From the NCBI RefSeq assembly GCF_022601685.1, contig NZ_JAKUML010000013.1, forward strand, positions 16,857-80,856: 64,000 nt of DNA. The letters are read 5' to 3'. A program made the position numbers and the translations under genes. The notes under the pieces are model-generated. The model was not told where the DNA came from. It searched no databases and worked only from the letters and a program-made list of their open reading frames with translations. The DNA comes from Acinetobacter sedimenti. GTDB taxonomy: Bacteria; Pseudomonadota; Gammaproteobacteria; Pseudomonadales; Moraxellaceae. Below are positions 55,301 to 63,940 of this stretch, in pieces. Every line of letters starts with the position of its first letter. The first letter of the stretch is position 1.

Positions 55301-55680
55301 ATACTACTCACAAAGATGTAAAAAATGCAAAAACCAATGAAGTACAAGCTGAAAGTGAAAGCACAGCAAACTTCAAAGGTGCAACAGAAAGCTATACCGT
55401 GCGCTCGGGTGAGTCATTAACGGCAATCTCTAGTCGCTATGGCATTACCAATGCAGAGCTTGCAGGCTTAAATAATATCTCCAGTCGAGCAAGTCTTCGT
55501 GTTGGGCAAAAGCTCAAGGTGCCAAAACTGACGCAAAGCTATCAAGTGAAACGTGGTGATAGTCTAATTGCACTTGCACGTAAGTATGGTGTCACGACCG
55601 AAGAGCTTGCTGAAATGAACGATCTTAAAGCGAATGCACAGCTTCAACTTGGACAAAGCCTCACAGTGCCAAATAACTAA
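52399..55680 (+). CDS. mltD: MltD-type membrane-bound lytic murein transglycosylase with seven LysM repeats
   Basis: MltD cleaves glycan strands of peptidoglycan. From ATG 52399, the 1093-residue protein has a lipoprotein signal with lipobox LTAC, then an SLT domain at about residues 115-260. The catalytic Glu is in ALLPVIESSYDP, and AAGMWQFIPSTGKIYGL and LAAYNGGPGRVQQAI follow. A Thr/Ser/Gln/Ala-rich linker leads to seven LysM modules, each with a (V/A)xxGD-like start and a (V)GQ(K/R) end. E. coli MltD has 452 residues and far fewer LysM repeats. A TTG at 52387 is an alternative start. Confidence 0.93.
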   Translation: MLNATPMIWSTTISRSFRLSIIATAIASLGALTACSSTPQKASVSKTTTNVADDELLDTDSFDSLENLLYATDMRAVEGDRLLILRHGDVWKRMTVGFKMNLNLYNPRIEAQRGWFITRQPYLDRLSARASRYIYYTVKEAERRGIPTELALLPVIESSYDPAATSSAAAAGMWQFIPSTGKIYGLRQTDLYDGRRDVVESTRAAYEYLSSLYNQFGSWELALAAYNGGPGRVQQAINRNKAAGLATDFWSLKLPTETMNYVPRFLAVAQIIKNPHQYGVSLPPIANRPHFREVTIPGAIDLNELSSISGVSRGELYALNPGHRGNYTDPFAPNRILIPNEVSASVDTKIAKMKTVSGSGGLWAGGSAPLPTLKSANTPSLQSSVLVTRSPSELPNSSAIAKQQTSTQKATTATTQATTNNSAIKITTSSSATAQNTTVATAPKFEKQSTPKGSNALASFASDAYVPSAPRLPVSITPSTAVKQINLEPPISEVEKQAIVAEQAEQTAKTTAQTAMQVEKIAEQQPSEAVKQQTEVEKQKVIAELEKIAPKGTEIVDPLDGKIRLTAIQSSQSIAEQTGQDVEINYAIPKAVAEAELAAKSKDAELNRAKPIVETKNEVVVVAPKGKREIYSVKSGDTLAIIATRFGVNWRDIAEWNQISAERPLYVGTKLYLYDVKPPVEKVEQAKAPERYTVRAGDSLTNLANQYQLNLRDVAAWNDLTPTSYLRIGQRITLVEPKDFKAKNQQDNSRKDSAQKGDTQKENSKNAEIKTVEYRVKRGEYLKQIADRYKMSTTELAALNPDLNASSGLLVGQRIRVPANQKVEQSTSNTSQSETAKDAQNQTNSSAQTTSYTVVAGDYLSNVATKHKISLAELAKLNNLKTNSQIYVGQKLQVPVIEEAVKPAPTSSKRPSTYQVQSGDTLIAVADKFDLYVKDLAQMNDIATNAMLRRGQVLKLQADADASNSASDTTHKDVKNAKTNEVQAESESTANFKGATESYTVRSGESLTAISSRYGITNAELAGLNNISSRASLRVGQKLKVPKLTQSYQVKRGDSLIALARKYGVTTEELAEMNDLKANAQLQLGQSLTVPNN

Positions 55681-55743
55681 TTTGAAATATGGTTTTGGCA
55701 TGTGGTTTTCTATTTTTACTTTAGCATTTTGATGTTAATGGTT

Positions 55744-55783
55744 TGATTTTAGTGTTCTGATTTTAGTGTTTTGACTTTAGGAC
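55744..55783. repeat. Tandem 14-bp repeats upstream of yejA
   Basis: TGATTTTAGTGTTC and TGATTTTAGTGTTT are adjacent, followed by a partial third unit TGACTTTAGGAC. Confidence 0.6.
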
Positions 55784-55855
55784 AAAGTAATCTAAAGTGA
55801 ATTACCATTTTGCATTGCAGAAAAACAACCACAGGAAATGTCATAGGGAGTGTGT

Positions 55856-57760
55856 ATGGGTTTTCAGGTTAAAGGCTTTAAAAGCTTAAGTGCTCAGACT
55901 AAAGGCTTTCATTTAAAAGCTTTTCAGGCATCTTGCTTTTTTCTCGGCATGGCATTTCTCGGTACAAGTGCAAGCCTGAGTCATGCCACAGTCCAGACGC
56001 TGAACTATGTCAGTTTAGATGCCAAACCTGCTTATGCCAATGCCAAAGTCTTACCTTATGCTAATGCTAATGCGCCTAAGGGTGGCATGATTACCTATCC
56101 TGCAACAGGCACATTTGATAATTTTAATAGTGTCAATGGTAAGGGTACAGCAGCCGATGGTCTGCAATATCTATACGACAGCCTCATGTCGAGCTCACTG
56201 GATGAACCGGGTGTGATGTATCCACTGCTTGCCAAGAGCGTGACCTATGATCCTGATCAACCGAAAACTGCAATTTTCCATCTTGATCCACGTGCCGAGT
56301 TTAGCGATGGTTCACCACTGACTGCTGAAGATGTGGTATTTACCTTTAAAAAATTACTAACCGAAGGTGCGCCTGGGATTCGGATTTATTTTTCTGAAAT
56401 TGAAGATATTCAAGCCACTTCAAAACATGATGTAAAATTTATTTTTAAAACCAATGACAATAAAGAAATGCCACTGATCGTATCTTCGGTGAGCATATTT
56501 TCCAAAAAATATTGGCAGGGCAAAGACTTCACCCGAGTGACTTCACAAGCACCGCTCGGTAGTGGTCCATATGTGATTGACCGTGTGGAGGGTGGTCGTA
56601 CCATTAGCTATAGACGCAACCCAAACTATTGGGGCAAAGACGTGATGGTTAATAAAGGTGCGAATAATTTTGATCGGATTAAATTCGTTTATTACCGCTC
56701 ATTAGATATTGGTTTTGAAGGTTTTAAAACAGGGCAATATACCGCACACACTGAATATACTGCACGACGTTGGGTCACTGAATATGACTTCAATGCGGTG
56801 CAAGCAGGACTCATCAAAAAAATAGAATTTCATCATCAAAATCCTGTGCCAACCCAAAGTACCGTGCTGAATACACGACGTAAAGTTTTAGATGATATTT
56901 ATTTCCGTCAGGCGTTGAGCTATGCCTACGATTTTGAGTGGATGAATAAGGCATTGTTTTATGGGCAATATCAGCGTTTACAAAGCTATTTTGCCAATAG
57001 TGAGCTTGAAGCCAAAGGCAAACCATCTCCTGCTGAGCTAAAGGTTTTACAGCCGTATTTCAAAACCATGCACCCATTGATCAAACACGGTATTATGCGA
57101 GATTGGAAAAATCCTGTATCCGATGCCAGTGGTTTCAACCGCTTTAATTTACTGGTTGCTCGGCATATGCTTGCCAATCAAGGCTACAAAGTGAATAAAA
57201 AAGGGCAGTTATTGGATAAGCAAGGCAAGCCGATTGCATTTGAATTGCTCATTCATCAAGATGGTTTGCAACGCACCTTGATGCCATTTGTTCGTAATGC
57301 CAAAAAACTCGGTATTGATATTACCGTGCGTCAAGTCGATGTGCCGCAATATATCGAGCGTAAGCGTAATTATGACTTTGATATGACTACAGATGTGTTG
57401 CCACAATCACTCAATCCGGGTAACGAGCAAGGACGGTTTTGGAGCAGTACAGCAGCCGATGAAGTGGGTAATTATAATTTTTCAGGGATAAAGAATCCTG
57501 TGATAGATGCACAGATAGATCGTTTAATTCGCTCGCCAAATCGTGAGCAACTCGTGACTAATACACGTGTCTTAGATCGCATGCTCCGTGCAGGCTATTA
57601 TCATATTCTTAGCTACGGAAAGGGCAGTGAGTGGTATGCGGTTTGGGATATGTTTGAACGACCAAAACGAGAACCAAAGCTAAATGTTGGCATGCAATAT
57701 TGGTGGATTGATGCGAAAAAAGCAGAGAAAGTCCAACAGTATCTGCGTCGTCAATCTTAA
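55856..57760 (+). CDS. yejA: Oligopeptide ABC transporter substrate-binding protein YejA
   Basis: A periplasmic SBP family 5 protein of about 634 residues. The signal peptide ends near SLSHA. Conserved YejA blocks are NANAPKGGMITYPATGTFD, FDNFNSVNGKG, DPRAEFSDGSPLTAEDVVFT, APLGSGPYVIDRVEGGRTI and the QSYFANSELEAKGKPSPAEL region. ATG 55856 is five bases after GGGAG; a GTG lies two codons upstream. YejABEF imports oligopeptides and, in E. coli, microcin C. It heads a complete yejABEF operon. Confidence 0.95.
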   Translation: MGFQVKGFKSLSAQTKGFHLKAFQASCFFLGMAFLGTSASLSHATVQTLNYVSLDAKPAYANAKVLPYANANAPKGGMITYPATGTFDNFNSVNGKGTAADGLQYLYDSLMSSSLDEPGVMYPLLAKSVTYDPDQPKTAIFHLDPRAEFSDGSPLTAEDVVFTFKKLLTEGAPGIRIYFSEIEDIQATSKHDVKFIFKTNDNKEMPLIVSSVSIFSKKYWQGKDFTRVTSQAPLGSGPYVIDRVEGGRTISYRRNPNYWGKDVMVNKGANNFDRIKFVYYRSLDIGFEGFKTGQYTAHTEYTARRWVTEYDFNAVQAGLIKKIEFHHQNPVPTQSTVLNTRRKVLDDIYFRQALSYAYDFEWMNKALFYGQYQRLQSYFANSELEAKGKPSPAELKVLQPYFKTMHPLIKHGIMRDWKNPVSDASGFNRFNLLVARHMLANQGYKVNKKGQLLDKQGKPIAFELLIHQDGLQRTLMPFVRNAKKLGIDITVRQVDVPQYIERKRNYDFDMTTDVLPQSLNPGNEQGRFWSSTAADEVGNYNFSGIKNPVIDAQIDRLIRSPNREQLVTNTRVLDRMLRAGYYHILSYGKGSEWYAVWDMFERPKREPKLNVGMQYWWIDAKKAEKVQQYLRRQS

Positions 57761-57815
57761 TCACACAGACCTGAAAATTTAAGGAATTGAGCATGGATTT
57801 TAGAAAGGAATCGCA

Positions 57816-58883
57816 ATGACTACCTATATTTTAAAGCGTCTGTTACTGATTATCCCGACCTTATTTTTGATATTGTTGATCAACTTTGCCATCGTGCAAG
57901 TCGCACCAGGTGGGCCAGTTGAGCAAGCGATTCAACAAGCGGAAAACATGCAAGGCATGGGCATACAGGGCGGTGCAGAAACGGCATCAGTGGATAGCAA
58001 CTATCAAGGTGCACGTGGATTAAGTCCTGAAATGGTCGAAGAAATCAAGCGCCAATATGGTTTCGATAAACCTGCGCATGAACGCTTTTGGTTGATGCTC
58101 AAAGGCTATTTGACTTTTGATTTTGGTACCAGTTTTTTTAAAGATAAACCTGTCACACAGCTCCTTTATGAAAAATTACCTGTCACCATATCACTTGGAC
58201 TATGGAGCACTTTACTGATTTATTTGGTGTCGATTCCACTTGGCATTAAAAAAGCCAAACAGCATGGTATGGTTTTTGATAAAAGTACCTCACTATTACT
58301 TGCGGTAGGCTATGCGATTCCGACCTTTGCTTTTGGTGTATTACTGCTTGTGTTTTTCGCAGGAGGCAGTTATTGGCAATGGTTTCCGCTACAAGGTTTA
58401 GTCTCAGAAAATTTTGCGCAACTTGGCTTTTTTGCCAAAGTTAAAGATTATTTTTGGCATATGGCATTGCCACTTTTAACCATGGTTTTGGGTGGTTTTG
58501 CAGGATTAACTTATTTAACAAAGTATTCCTTTATGGAAGAGCTGAATCGACAATATGTGCTCGCCGCTCGTGCCAAAGGTTTAAGTGAAAATCGGGTGCT
58601 GTATGGTCATGTATTTCGAAATGCGATGTTGATTGTTATTGCGGGTTTGCCTGAGGCATTGATCGGAATTTTCTTTGTTGGCAATTTATTTATCGAGATT
58701 ATTTTTAATCTTGATGGCATTGGTCTATTGGGTTTTGAGGCGATTACTCAGCGGGATTATCCTGTGATTTTCGGCACTTTGTTTTTGTTTACTTTACTCG
58801 GTTTAGTTTTGCGTTTAATTAGTGATGTGATGTATCAAGTGATTGATCCTCGAATCGACTTTGAAACACGAGGAGCGAAATAA
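57816..58883 (+). CDS. yejB: Oligopeptide ABC transporter permease YejB
   Basis: A 355-residue permease of the DppB/OppB group with an N-terminal segment ILKRLLLIIPTLFLILLINF, a long periplasmic insertion, and five further membrane segments. The EAA-type loop reads EELNRQYVLAARAKGLSENR, which contacts the ATPase. AAAGGAA lies before the ATG. The stop codon overlaps the yejE start (TAATG), so the two are translationally coupled. Confidence 0.94.
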   Translation: MTTYILKRLLLIIPTLFLILLINFAIVQVAPGGPVEQAIQQAENMQGMGIQGGAETASVDSNYQGARGLSPEMVEEIKRQYGFDKPAHERFWLMLKGYLTFDFGTSFFKDKPVTQLLYEKLPVTISLGLWSTLLIYLVSIPLGIKKAKQHGMVFDKSTSLLLAVGYAIPTFAFGVLLLVFFAGGSYWQWFPLQGLVSENFAQLGFFAKVKDYFWHMALPLLTMVLGGFAGLTYLTKYSFMEELNRQYVLAARAKGLSENRVLYGHVFRNAMLIVIAGLPEALIGIFFVGNLFIEIIFNLDGIGLLGFEAITQRDYPVIFGTLFLFTLLGLVLRLISDVMYQVIDPRIDFETRGAK

Positions 58884-59896
58884 TGTCACCACTGATGCAG
58901 CAGCGTTGGGCTCGCTTTAAGAAAAATAAACTCGGTATGTTTTGTTTGATTGCCTTTGGCATTATTTTCGGATTGTCACTTTGTGCTGAGCTGATTGCCA
59001 ATGATAAGCCGATCGTAGTGTCGTATAAAAGCGACCTGTATTTCCCTGTGTTTAAGCACTATCCAGAAACCACTTTTGGTGGTGTCTTTGAAACCGAAGC
59101 AGATTATAAAGATCCAGTCGTTCGTGGCTTAATTGAAGCAGATGGCTGGACGCTGAGTCCTGTGATTCCATTTTCTGCAGAAAGTCCAAATATGGATTTG
59201 ACCGTGCCTGTCCCATCTGCGCCGACCAGTCAAAATTGGCTCGGTACGGATGAGCAAGGGCGTGATGTATTGGCACTGATCATTTATGGTTTACGGATTT
59301 GTTTGTTGTTTGGGATTTGTCTGACGGCTGCATCGGCGGTACTTGGCATTGCGGTAGGTGCGATTCAGGGTTACTACGGTGGTTGGATTGATTTGCTTGG
59401 GCAACGTGTGCTTGAAGTGTGGGGCGGTTTGCCTGTGCTATTTATGGTGATTATTCTGGTCAGTATGTTTAGCCCAAGTGTGTATTGGCTATTTGCGATT
59501 ATGCTTTTTTTTGGTTGGACAGCGTTGGTGGGCTTAGTGCGTGCGGAGTTTTTACGCGCACGTAACTTTGACTATGTGCGTTCGGCGCGTGCGCTCGGTG
59601 TGTCAGATCGCAAGATTATTTTTCGGCATATTTTACCCAATGCGCTCAGCTCGACCATGTCACAGCTACCGTTTATTTTGACCGCAAATATTACGGCACT
59701 GACGGCTTTGGATTTCTTGGGTTATGGCTTGCCACCTGATAGTGCCTCGCTAGGACAACTGCTTGAGCAAGGCAAGACTTATTTAGATGCACCGTGGCTT
59801 GCTATTTCAGGCTTTGCGACCTTAGCGATTGTGTTGTCATTACTGATTTATATCGGCGAAGCGACACGTGACGCATTCGACCCAAGACAGCACTGA
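58883..59896 (+). CDS. yejE: Oligopeptide ABC transporter permease YejE
   Basis: The 337-residue partner permease of the DppC/OppC group starts RWARFKKNKLGMFCLIAFG and has a large periplasmic insertion between the first two segments, as in E. coli YejE. NWLGTDEQGRDVLALIIYG and the EAA-type loop RARNFDYVRSARALGVSDRK are typical. It overlaps yejB by one base, and yejF starts 12 bases after its stop. Confidence 0.94.
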   Translation: MSPLMQQRWARFKKNKLGMFCLIAFGIIFGLSLCAELIANDKPIVVSYKSDLYFPVFKHYPETTFGGVFETEADYKDPVVRGLIEADGWTLSPVIPFSAESPNMDLTVPVPSAPTSQNWLGTDEQGRDVLALIIYGLRICLLFGICLTAASAVLGIAVGAIQGYYGGWIDLLGQRVLEVWGGLPVLFMVIILVSMFSPSVYWLFAIMLFFGWTALVGLVRAEFLRARNFDYVRSARALGVSDRKIIFRHILPNALSSTMSQLPFILTANITALTALDFLGYGLPPDSASLGQLLEQGKTYLDAPWLAISGFATLAIVLSLLIYIGEATRDAFDPRQH

Positions 59897-59908
59897 GGAC
59901 TTCATAGC

Positions 59909-61597
59909 ATGACAAATACAACTGAAGTGAATCGTGATGATTTCAAACAAGACGATCTAAAAAGTGATGATTTTAAAAAAGATCACCTAAAAGCCGACAA
60001 CCGTGTGCTACTACTCGATGTGCAACAACTGACCATTCAAACAAAGCAGGGCAAGCAAACGCAGACCTTGGTTGAAGACTTAAACTTACAACTACATGCA
60101 GGCGAAACCATTGCACTGGTTGGTGAAAGTGGCTCGGGAAAATCTATCAGTAGCCTTGCTATGATTGGTTTATTGCCTGATCAACTCAAAGTCACAGGCA
60201 AATTGAATTTGCATCAAACTGATTTTTCTCACAGTAAAAATCTCCTGCAACTGAGCGACAAACAGCTTCAACAGATTCGTGGTCGAAATATTGCCATGAT
60301 TTTCCAAGAGCCAATGACGGCACTGAATCCATTACACCGTGTAGAAAAATTGGTCGGGGAAATTTTACATCTGCGTGGTTTATCCAAAGCTGAAGTGCGT
60401 GAGCGAGTTTTAGCATTACTCACCGATGTCGGGATTAAAGAGCCTGAACAAAAGCTACGTCGCTTCCCCCATGAGCTGTCTGGCGGACAACGGCAACGTG
60501 TGATGATTGCGATGGCATTGGCGCAAGACCCAGCCATTCTCATTGCCGATGAACCGACCACAGCACTCGATGTTACCCTGCAAGAGCAAGTGCTGAAACT
60601 GCTCAAAGATTTACAAGCAAAGCGTCAGATGGCAATGATTTTGATTAGTCATGACTTAAAACTCATCGGGCGTTATTCTGATCAAGTGATCGTGATGCAA
60701 AAAGGACAAATCAAAGAACAAGGTGCAACGGCAGAGATTTTCACCAATCCGCAAGATGAATATACCCAAAACCTATTAGATCATGATTTTGGTACAGCGC
60801 TAGAAACTGAAAATGAAAATACCGTGCTCACGCTAAAGGATGTACAAGTCCGTTTCCCGATCAAAGCAGGTTTGCTGAATCGAGTGAAAGATTATGTGGT
60901 GGCGGTCGAGCCATTGTCATTACAACTCAAACAAGGTGAATGTATTGGTATCGTCGGTGAAAGTGGCTCAGGCAAAACCTCATTGGCGCTCGCCATTGCT
61001 CGCTTGATTGATAGCGAAGGGCAAATTCAGCTCGATGAGTTACAACTCGATCAACTCTCTGAAAAGAAACTGCGTCCATATCGTCATCAATTCCAAATCG
61101 TCTTCCAAGATCCGTTCAGTAGTCTGAATCCTCGCTTGAGTGTGGGGCAGATCATCGGTGAAGGCTTAGAAATTCAAGGTTTAGCGGCATCAGAGATTCA
61201 ACAGCGCGTGGCGCAGGTATTAACCCAAGTTGATTTGCCGACTGAGTTTGCCGAGCGTTATCCGCATGCGTTATCGGGTGGTCAACGTCAACGTGTTTCT
61301 CTAGCACGTGCACTGATCCTTGAGCCGAAATTGATTATTTTGGATGAGCCAACTTCTGCACTAGATCGAACCACACAACGTTCGATGGTGAAGTTGTTAC
61401 GAGATTTACAAGAAAAAATGAATCTCAGCTATTTATTTATTAGTCATGATTTAGCTGTCGTACGTGCTTTGTCACAGCGGATTTTAGTCTTGCATCATGG
61501 TAAAGTGGTGGAGTTTCAAGAAACAAATCAACTGTTTGCCAATCCTCAAACCGATTATACCAAAGCATTGCTTCAAGCGAGTTTACTGACTAATTAA
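59909..61597 (+). CDS. yejF: Oligopeptide ABC transporter ATPase YejF (two nucleotide-binding domains)
   Basis: The 562-residue protein has two fused ABC ATPase domains. The first has GESGSGKSISSLAM and signature LSGGQRQRVMIAMAL with Walker B ILIADEPTTALD. The second has GESGSGKTSLALAI, LSGGQRQRVSLARAL and LIILDEPTSALD. The N-terminal extension is charged with repeated DDFK/DDLK-type units, unlike the E. coli start. It energises YejBE and closes the operon. Confidence 0.95.
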   Translation: MTNTTEVNRDDFKQDDLKSDDFKKDHLKADNRVLLLDVQQLTIQTKQGKQTQTLVEDLNLQLHAGETIALVGESGSGKSISSLAMIGLLPDQLKVTGKLNLHQTDFSHSKNLLQLSDKQLQQIRGRNIAMIFQEPMTALNPLHRVEKLVGEILHLRGLSKAEVRERVLALLTDVGIKEPEQKLRRFPHELSGGQRQRVMIAMALAQDPAILIADEPTTALDVTLQEQVLKLLKDLQAKRQMAMILISHDLKLIGRYSDQVIVMQKGQIKEQGATAEIFTNPQDEYTQNLLDHDFGTALETENENTVLTLKDVQVRFPIKAGLLNRVKDYVVAVEPLSLQLKQGECIGIVGESGSGKTSLALAIARLIDSEGQIQLDELQLDQLSEKKLRPYRHQFQIVFQDPFSSLNPRLSVGQIIGEGLEIQGLAASEIQQRVAQVLTQVDLPTEFAERYPHALSGGQRQRVSLARALILEPKLIILDEPTSALDRTTQRSMVKLLRDLQEKMNLSYLFISHDLAVVRALSQRILVLHHGKVVEFQETNQLFANPQTDYTKALLQASLLTN

Positions 61598-61644
61598 AAG
61601 ATAAAAGAGCTTTATTGGGTGCGCAATATCAATACGATGACGCT

Positions 61645-61662
61645 GACGTTCAAGTGAACGTC
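61645..61662. promoter_or_regulatory. Short palindrome between yejF and the OYE gene
   Basis: GACGTTCA and TGAACGTC are separated by AG. The tail is not T-rich, so an operator is as likely as a terminator. Confidence 0.45.
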
Positions 61663-61790
61663 TTAAAATGATATTGACATTATTTCTGCTTATCTGTAGT
61701 TTTTGACATACTAAATTGTCAACTTTATAGTCGAAGTAGCAGATTCTAAGTACTTTGACTATACGATATAAATTTTTGAAAGGATTTCCC

Positions 61791-63044
61791 ATGAGCACGC
61801 AAGTTCAGCTACAAGACCGTTTAACTATTCGTGGCATCGAGTTTAAAAACCGTATTATCAAAGGTGCGATGAGTGAAGCACTTGCCAATGACGCAGGGCA
61901 ACCGAATCAAGACCTCGTGTCACTTTATAATCAATGGGGCAAAGGTGGTTTGGGCTGTGCGATCACAGGTAATGTCATGGTCGATGCACGTGCTAAGAAT
62001 GAACCAGGTGTCGTTGTCCTTGAGAATGAACGTGACTTAACCCGAATGAAGCAGTGGGCAGAAGTTGGTAAGCGTCATGGTATGGTGCAACTGATCCAAC
62101 TGTCGCATCCAGGTCGTCAGTGTCCGCGTGGTTTGAATAAAGAAACTGTTGCACCATCTGCCGTGCCATTTAGTTCGGCATTATCGACTACATTCGGTAC
62201 GCCACGTGCGCTCAGCGAAGTTGAGATTTTAGATATTATCCGTCGTTTCGGTGAATCGGCTCGTCTTGCCAAGAAAGCAGGTTTTGAAGGCGTACAATTG
62301 CACGGCGCACATGGTTATTTGATTAGCCAATTCTTATCACCACTGACCAATCAACGCCAAGATCAGTGGGGCGGAAGTATTGAAAACCGTATGCGTTTCT
62401 TGCTTGAGATTTATAAAGAAGTGCGTCAACAGACTGGTGATGACTTTATCATTGCAGTAAAAATGAACTCAGCAGACTTCCAACGTGGTGGCTTTAGCGA
62501 AGAAGATGCGATTACTGTGGCAAAGGCTGTAGCTGATGTAGGGATGGATTTGATTGAAATCTCAGGTGGTACCTATGAAGCGCCTGCAATGGCGGGTGCT
62601 AAAGCCAAACAGCGTAAAGAAAGCACTATTGCACGTGAGGCATATTTCTTAGAATTTGCGGAAACCATTCGTGAGCATGTCAGTTGCCCATTGATGGTGA
62701 CTGGTGGCTTCCGTACTGTCAAAGGCATGAATGATGCACTGGCAAGTGGTGCATGTGACTTTGTTGGGATTGCTCGTCCATTTGGCGTAGAACCTTATTT
62801 GCCAAATCAATTGATGCGTGGAGAAGATGTAAAATACGCAGTGAAACCAATTAAAACAGGCATCAAGCCTTTGGACAAAATGGCGATTATGGAAATCGTT
62901 TGGTATGCAGCGCAGTTTAAAACTATTGCAGATGGCAAACAACCAAATCCAAACTTATCACCACTGAAAGTGTTATTTAACTATTCACGTCGGAATATTA
63001 AAACCGTGCTCACTGGTAAGCTAAACTCACGTAAATCGGCTTAA
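61791..63044 (+). CDS. Old-yellow-enzyme family NADH:flavin oxidoreductase
   Basis: A 417-residue FMN-dependent TIM-barrel enzyme. Conserved blocks are IEFKNRIIKGAMSEALAND, LIQLSHPGRQCP, GFEGVQLHGAHGYLISQFLS with the substrate-anchoring His pair, and QWGGSIENRMRFLLE. AGGA precedes ATG 61791; the open frame extends back to 61755 without family support. OYE members reduce activated C=C bonds or act in xenobiotic metabolism; the substrate is unknown. A decayed insertion sequence begins six bases after the stop codon. Confidence 0.92.
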   Translation: MSTQVQLQDRLTIRGIEFKNRIIKGAMSEALANDAGQPNQDLVSLYNQWGKGGLGCAITGNVMVDARAKNEPGVVVLENERDLTRMKQWAEVGKRHGMVQLIQLSHPGRQCPRGLNKETVAPSAVPFSSALSTTFGTPRALSEVEILDIIRRFGESARLAKKAGFEGVQLHGAHGYLISQFLSPLTNQRQDQWGGSIENRMRFLLEIYKEVRQQTGDDFIIAVKMNSADFQRGGFSEEDAITVAKAVADVGMDLIEISGGTYEAPAMAGAKAKQRKESTIAREAYFLEFAETIREHVSCPLMVTGGFRTVKGMNDALASGACDFVGIARPFGVEPYLPNQLMRGEDVKYAVKPIKTGIKPLDKMAIMEIVWYAAQFKTIADGKQPNPNLSPLKVLFNYSRRNIKTVLTGKLNSRKSA

Positions 63045-63050
63045 TTTTAA

Positions 63051-63776
63051 GGGATTGTGGTACATAAGGTTAAATCTTAGTCCATTACAACAAGGTATTG
63101 AATTATTGTTTTGGACTACCATATTCAATCTGAACCTTGCGAAGCAGTACATCTCATCTTCAATAAACAAAGGAATGCATTTCGGTCGATACTATTGTAT
63201 CTTATTAACACTCTTTTCGCCTAATTCTAGTAATTTTCTATTCCATTAATGTGATTTTACCCACCTGCAAAATGATTAAAATCTACCACATCAAGTGCAT
63301 TATAACTGTGCCATTGATCTGTATACGTAATGCTGTCAGGTGGTATTTTATTTGAAATTACAGGTATTAACCTAATGGACTTTGTATCGAAATAATTACT
63401 GTATACAGTTTGCTACTTCACTTTAATAAGCAAGATAAAATGGTTTTCACTTGCTTAGCAGTGCTATTCAAACCATGCTAATGCTTTCCTTTATGGGCAC
63501 CTCTGAAATAACATTCATAGAATGCAATCTGACAATCAATAAACTCTTTGGCATCATTGGTCAAGGTAATACATGATTACTTGGCGAACTTTTCTATAAA
63601 ACAAAGTAACAGAATTAGGTTGAACACTTAATAGATCAGTTGTTGTCCTACCGTGGATGCAGTGCTTCCACTCTTAGCTACAAAAAGACTCTAGTAACTT
63701 TATTTGAGTTTTACTTAATTTACATCGAGTTATCTTTATAAATGTAGATTATATTAGTGCTAATCAACTACAGCCC
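63051..63776 (-). mobile_element. Decayed IS1595-family (IS1016/ISXO2-like) insertion sequence
   Basis: The element spans about 726 bases, the normal size for this group. Degenerate ends are visible: GGGATTGTGGTACATAAG at the left edge and, on the minus strand at the right, GGGCTGTAGTTGATTAG. The flanking eight bases AATTTTAA (63043-63050) and TAATTTAA (63777-63784) match at six positions, as expected for an aged 8-bp target duplication. The broken transposase inside reads on the minus strand. Confidence 0.8.
63060..63725 (-). pseudogene. IS1595-family transposase pseudogene
   Basis: Fragments in all three minus-strand frames line up with an IS1016/ISXO2-type transposase. KLSKTQIKLLESF comes first, then VAKSGSTASTVGQQ and TDLLSVQPNSVTLFYRKVRQ. 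DAKEFIDCQIAFYECYFRGA with HKGKH corresponds to the usual LDESYFGG-RKGK block, with the catalytic Asp lost. ITYTDQWHSYNALDVVDFNH and NHINGIEN end the recognisable part. Many stops and frameshifts make it inactive. The ATG once used is probably at 63725. Confidence 0.85.
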
Positions 63777-63904
63777 TAATTTAATTAGCATTGTTACTAT
63801 AAATACAGCAACTATTCGCCGTATTTTGTGCTATTAAGCTCATAGGATAAGTAATAGAGTTGATTAAAAGTTATACATTTAACTTTAAAAAACATACTTA
63901 TATC

Positions 63905-63940
63905 TTGTAAAGTAGTTGGGATGCTGTAGAATGCGCACCT
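63905..63940 (+). promoter_or_regulatory. Putative stringently controlled stable-RNA promoter (window edge)
   Basis: TTGTAA (63905-63910) and TAGAAT (63927-63932) are 16 bases apart, with an A/T-rich upstream stretch. A GCGCACC discriminator follows the -10, the hallmark of rRNA/tRNA promoters inhibited by ppGpp and DksA. The sequence after it (to 64000) has no ORF and could be an rRNA leader. The RNA gene itself would be outside the window. Confidence 0.6.

Noticed and set aside
63055..63249. Plus-strand 64-residue ORF
   Set aside because: It is antisense to the decayed IS1595-type transposase and has no coding features of its own.
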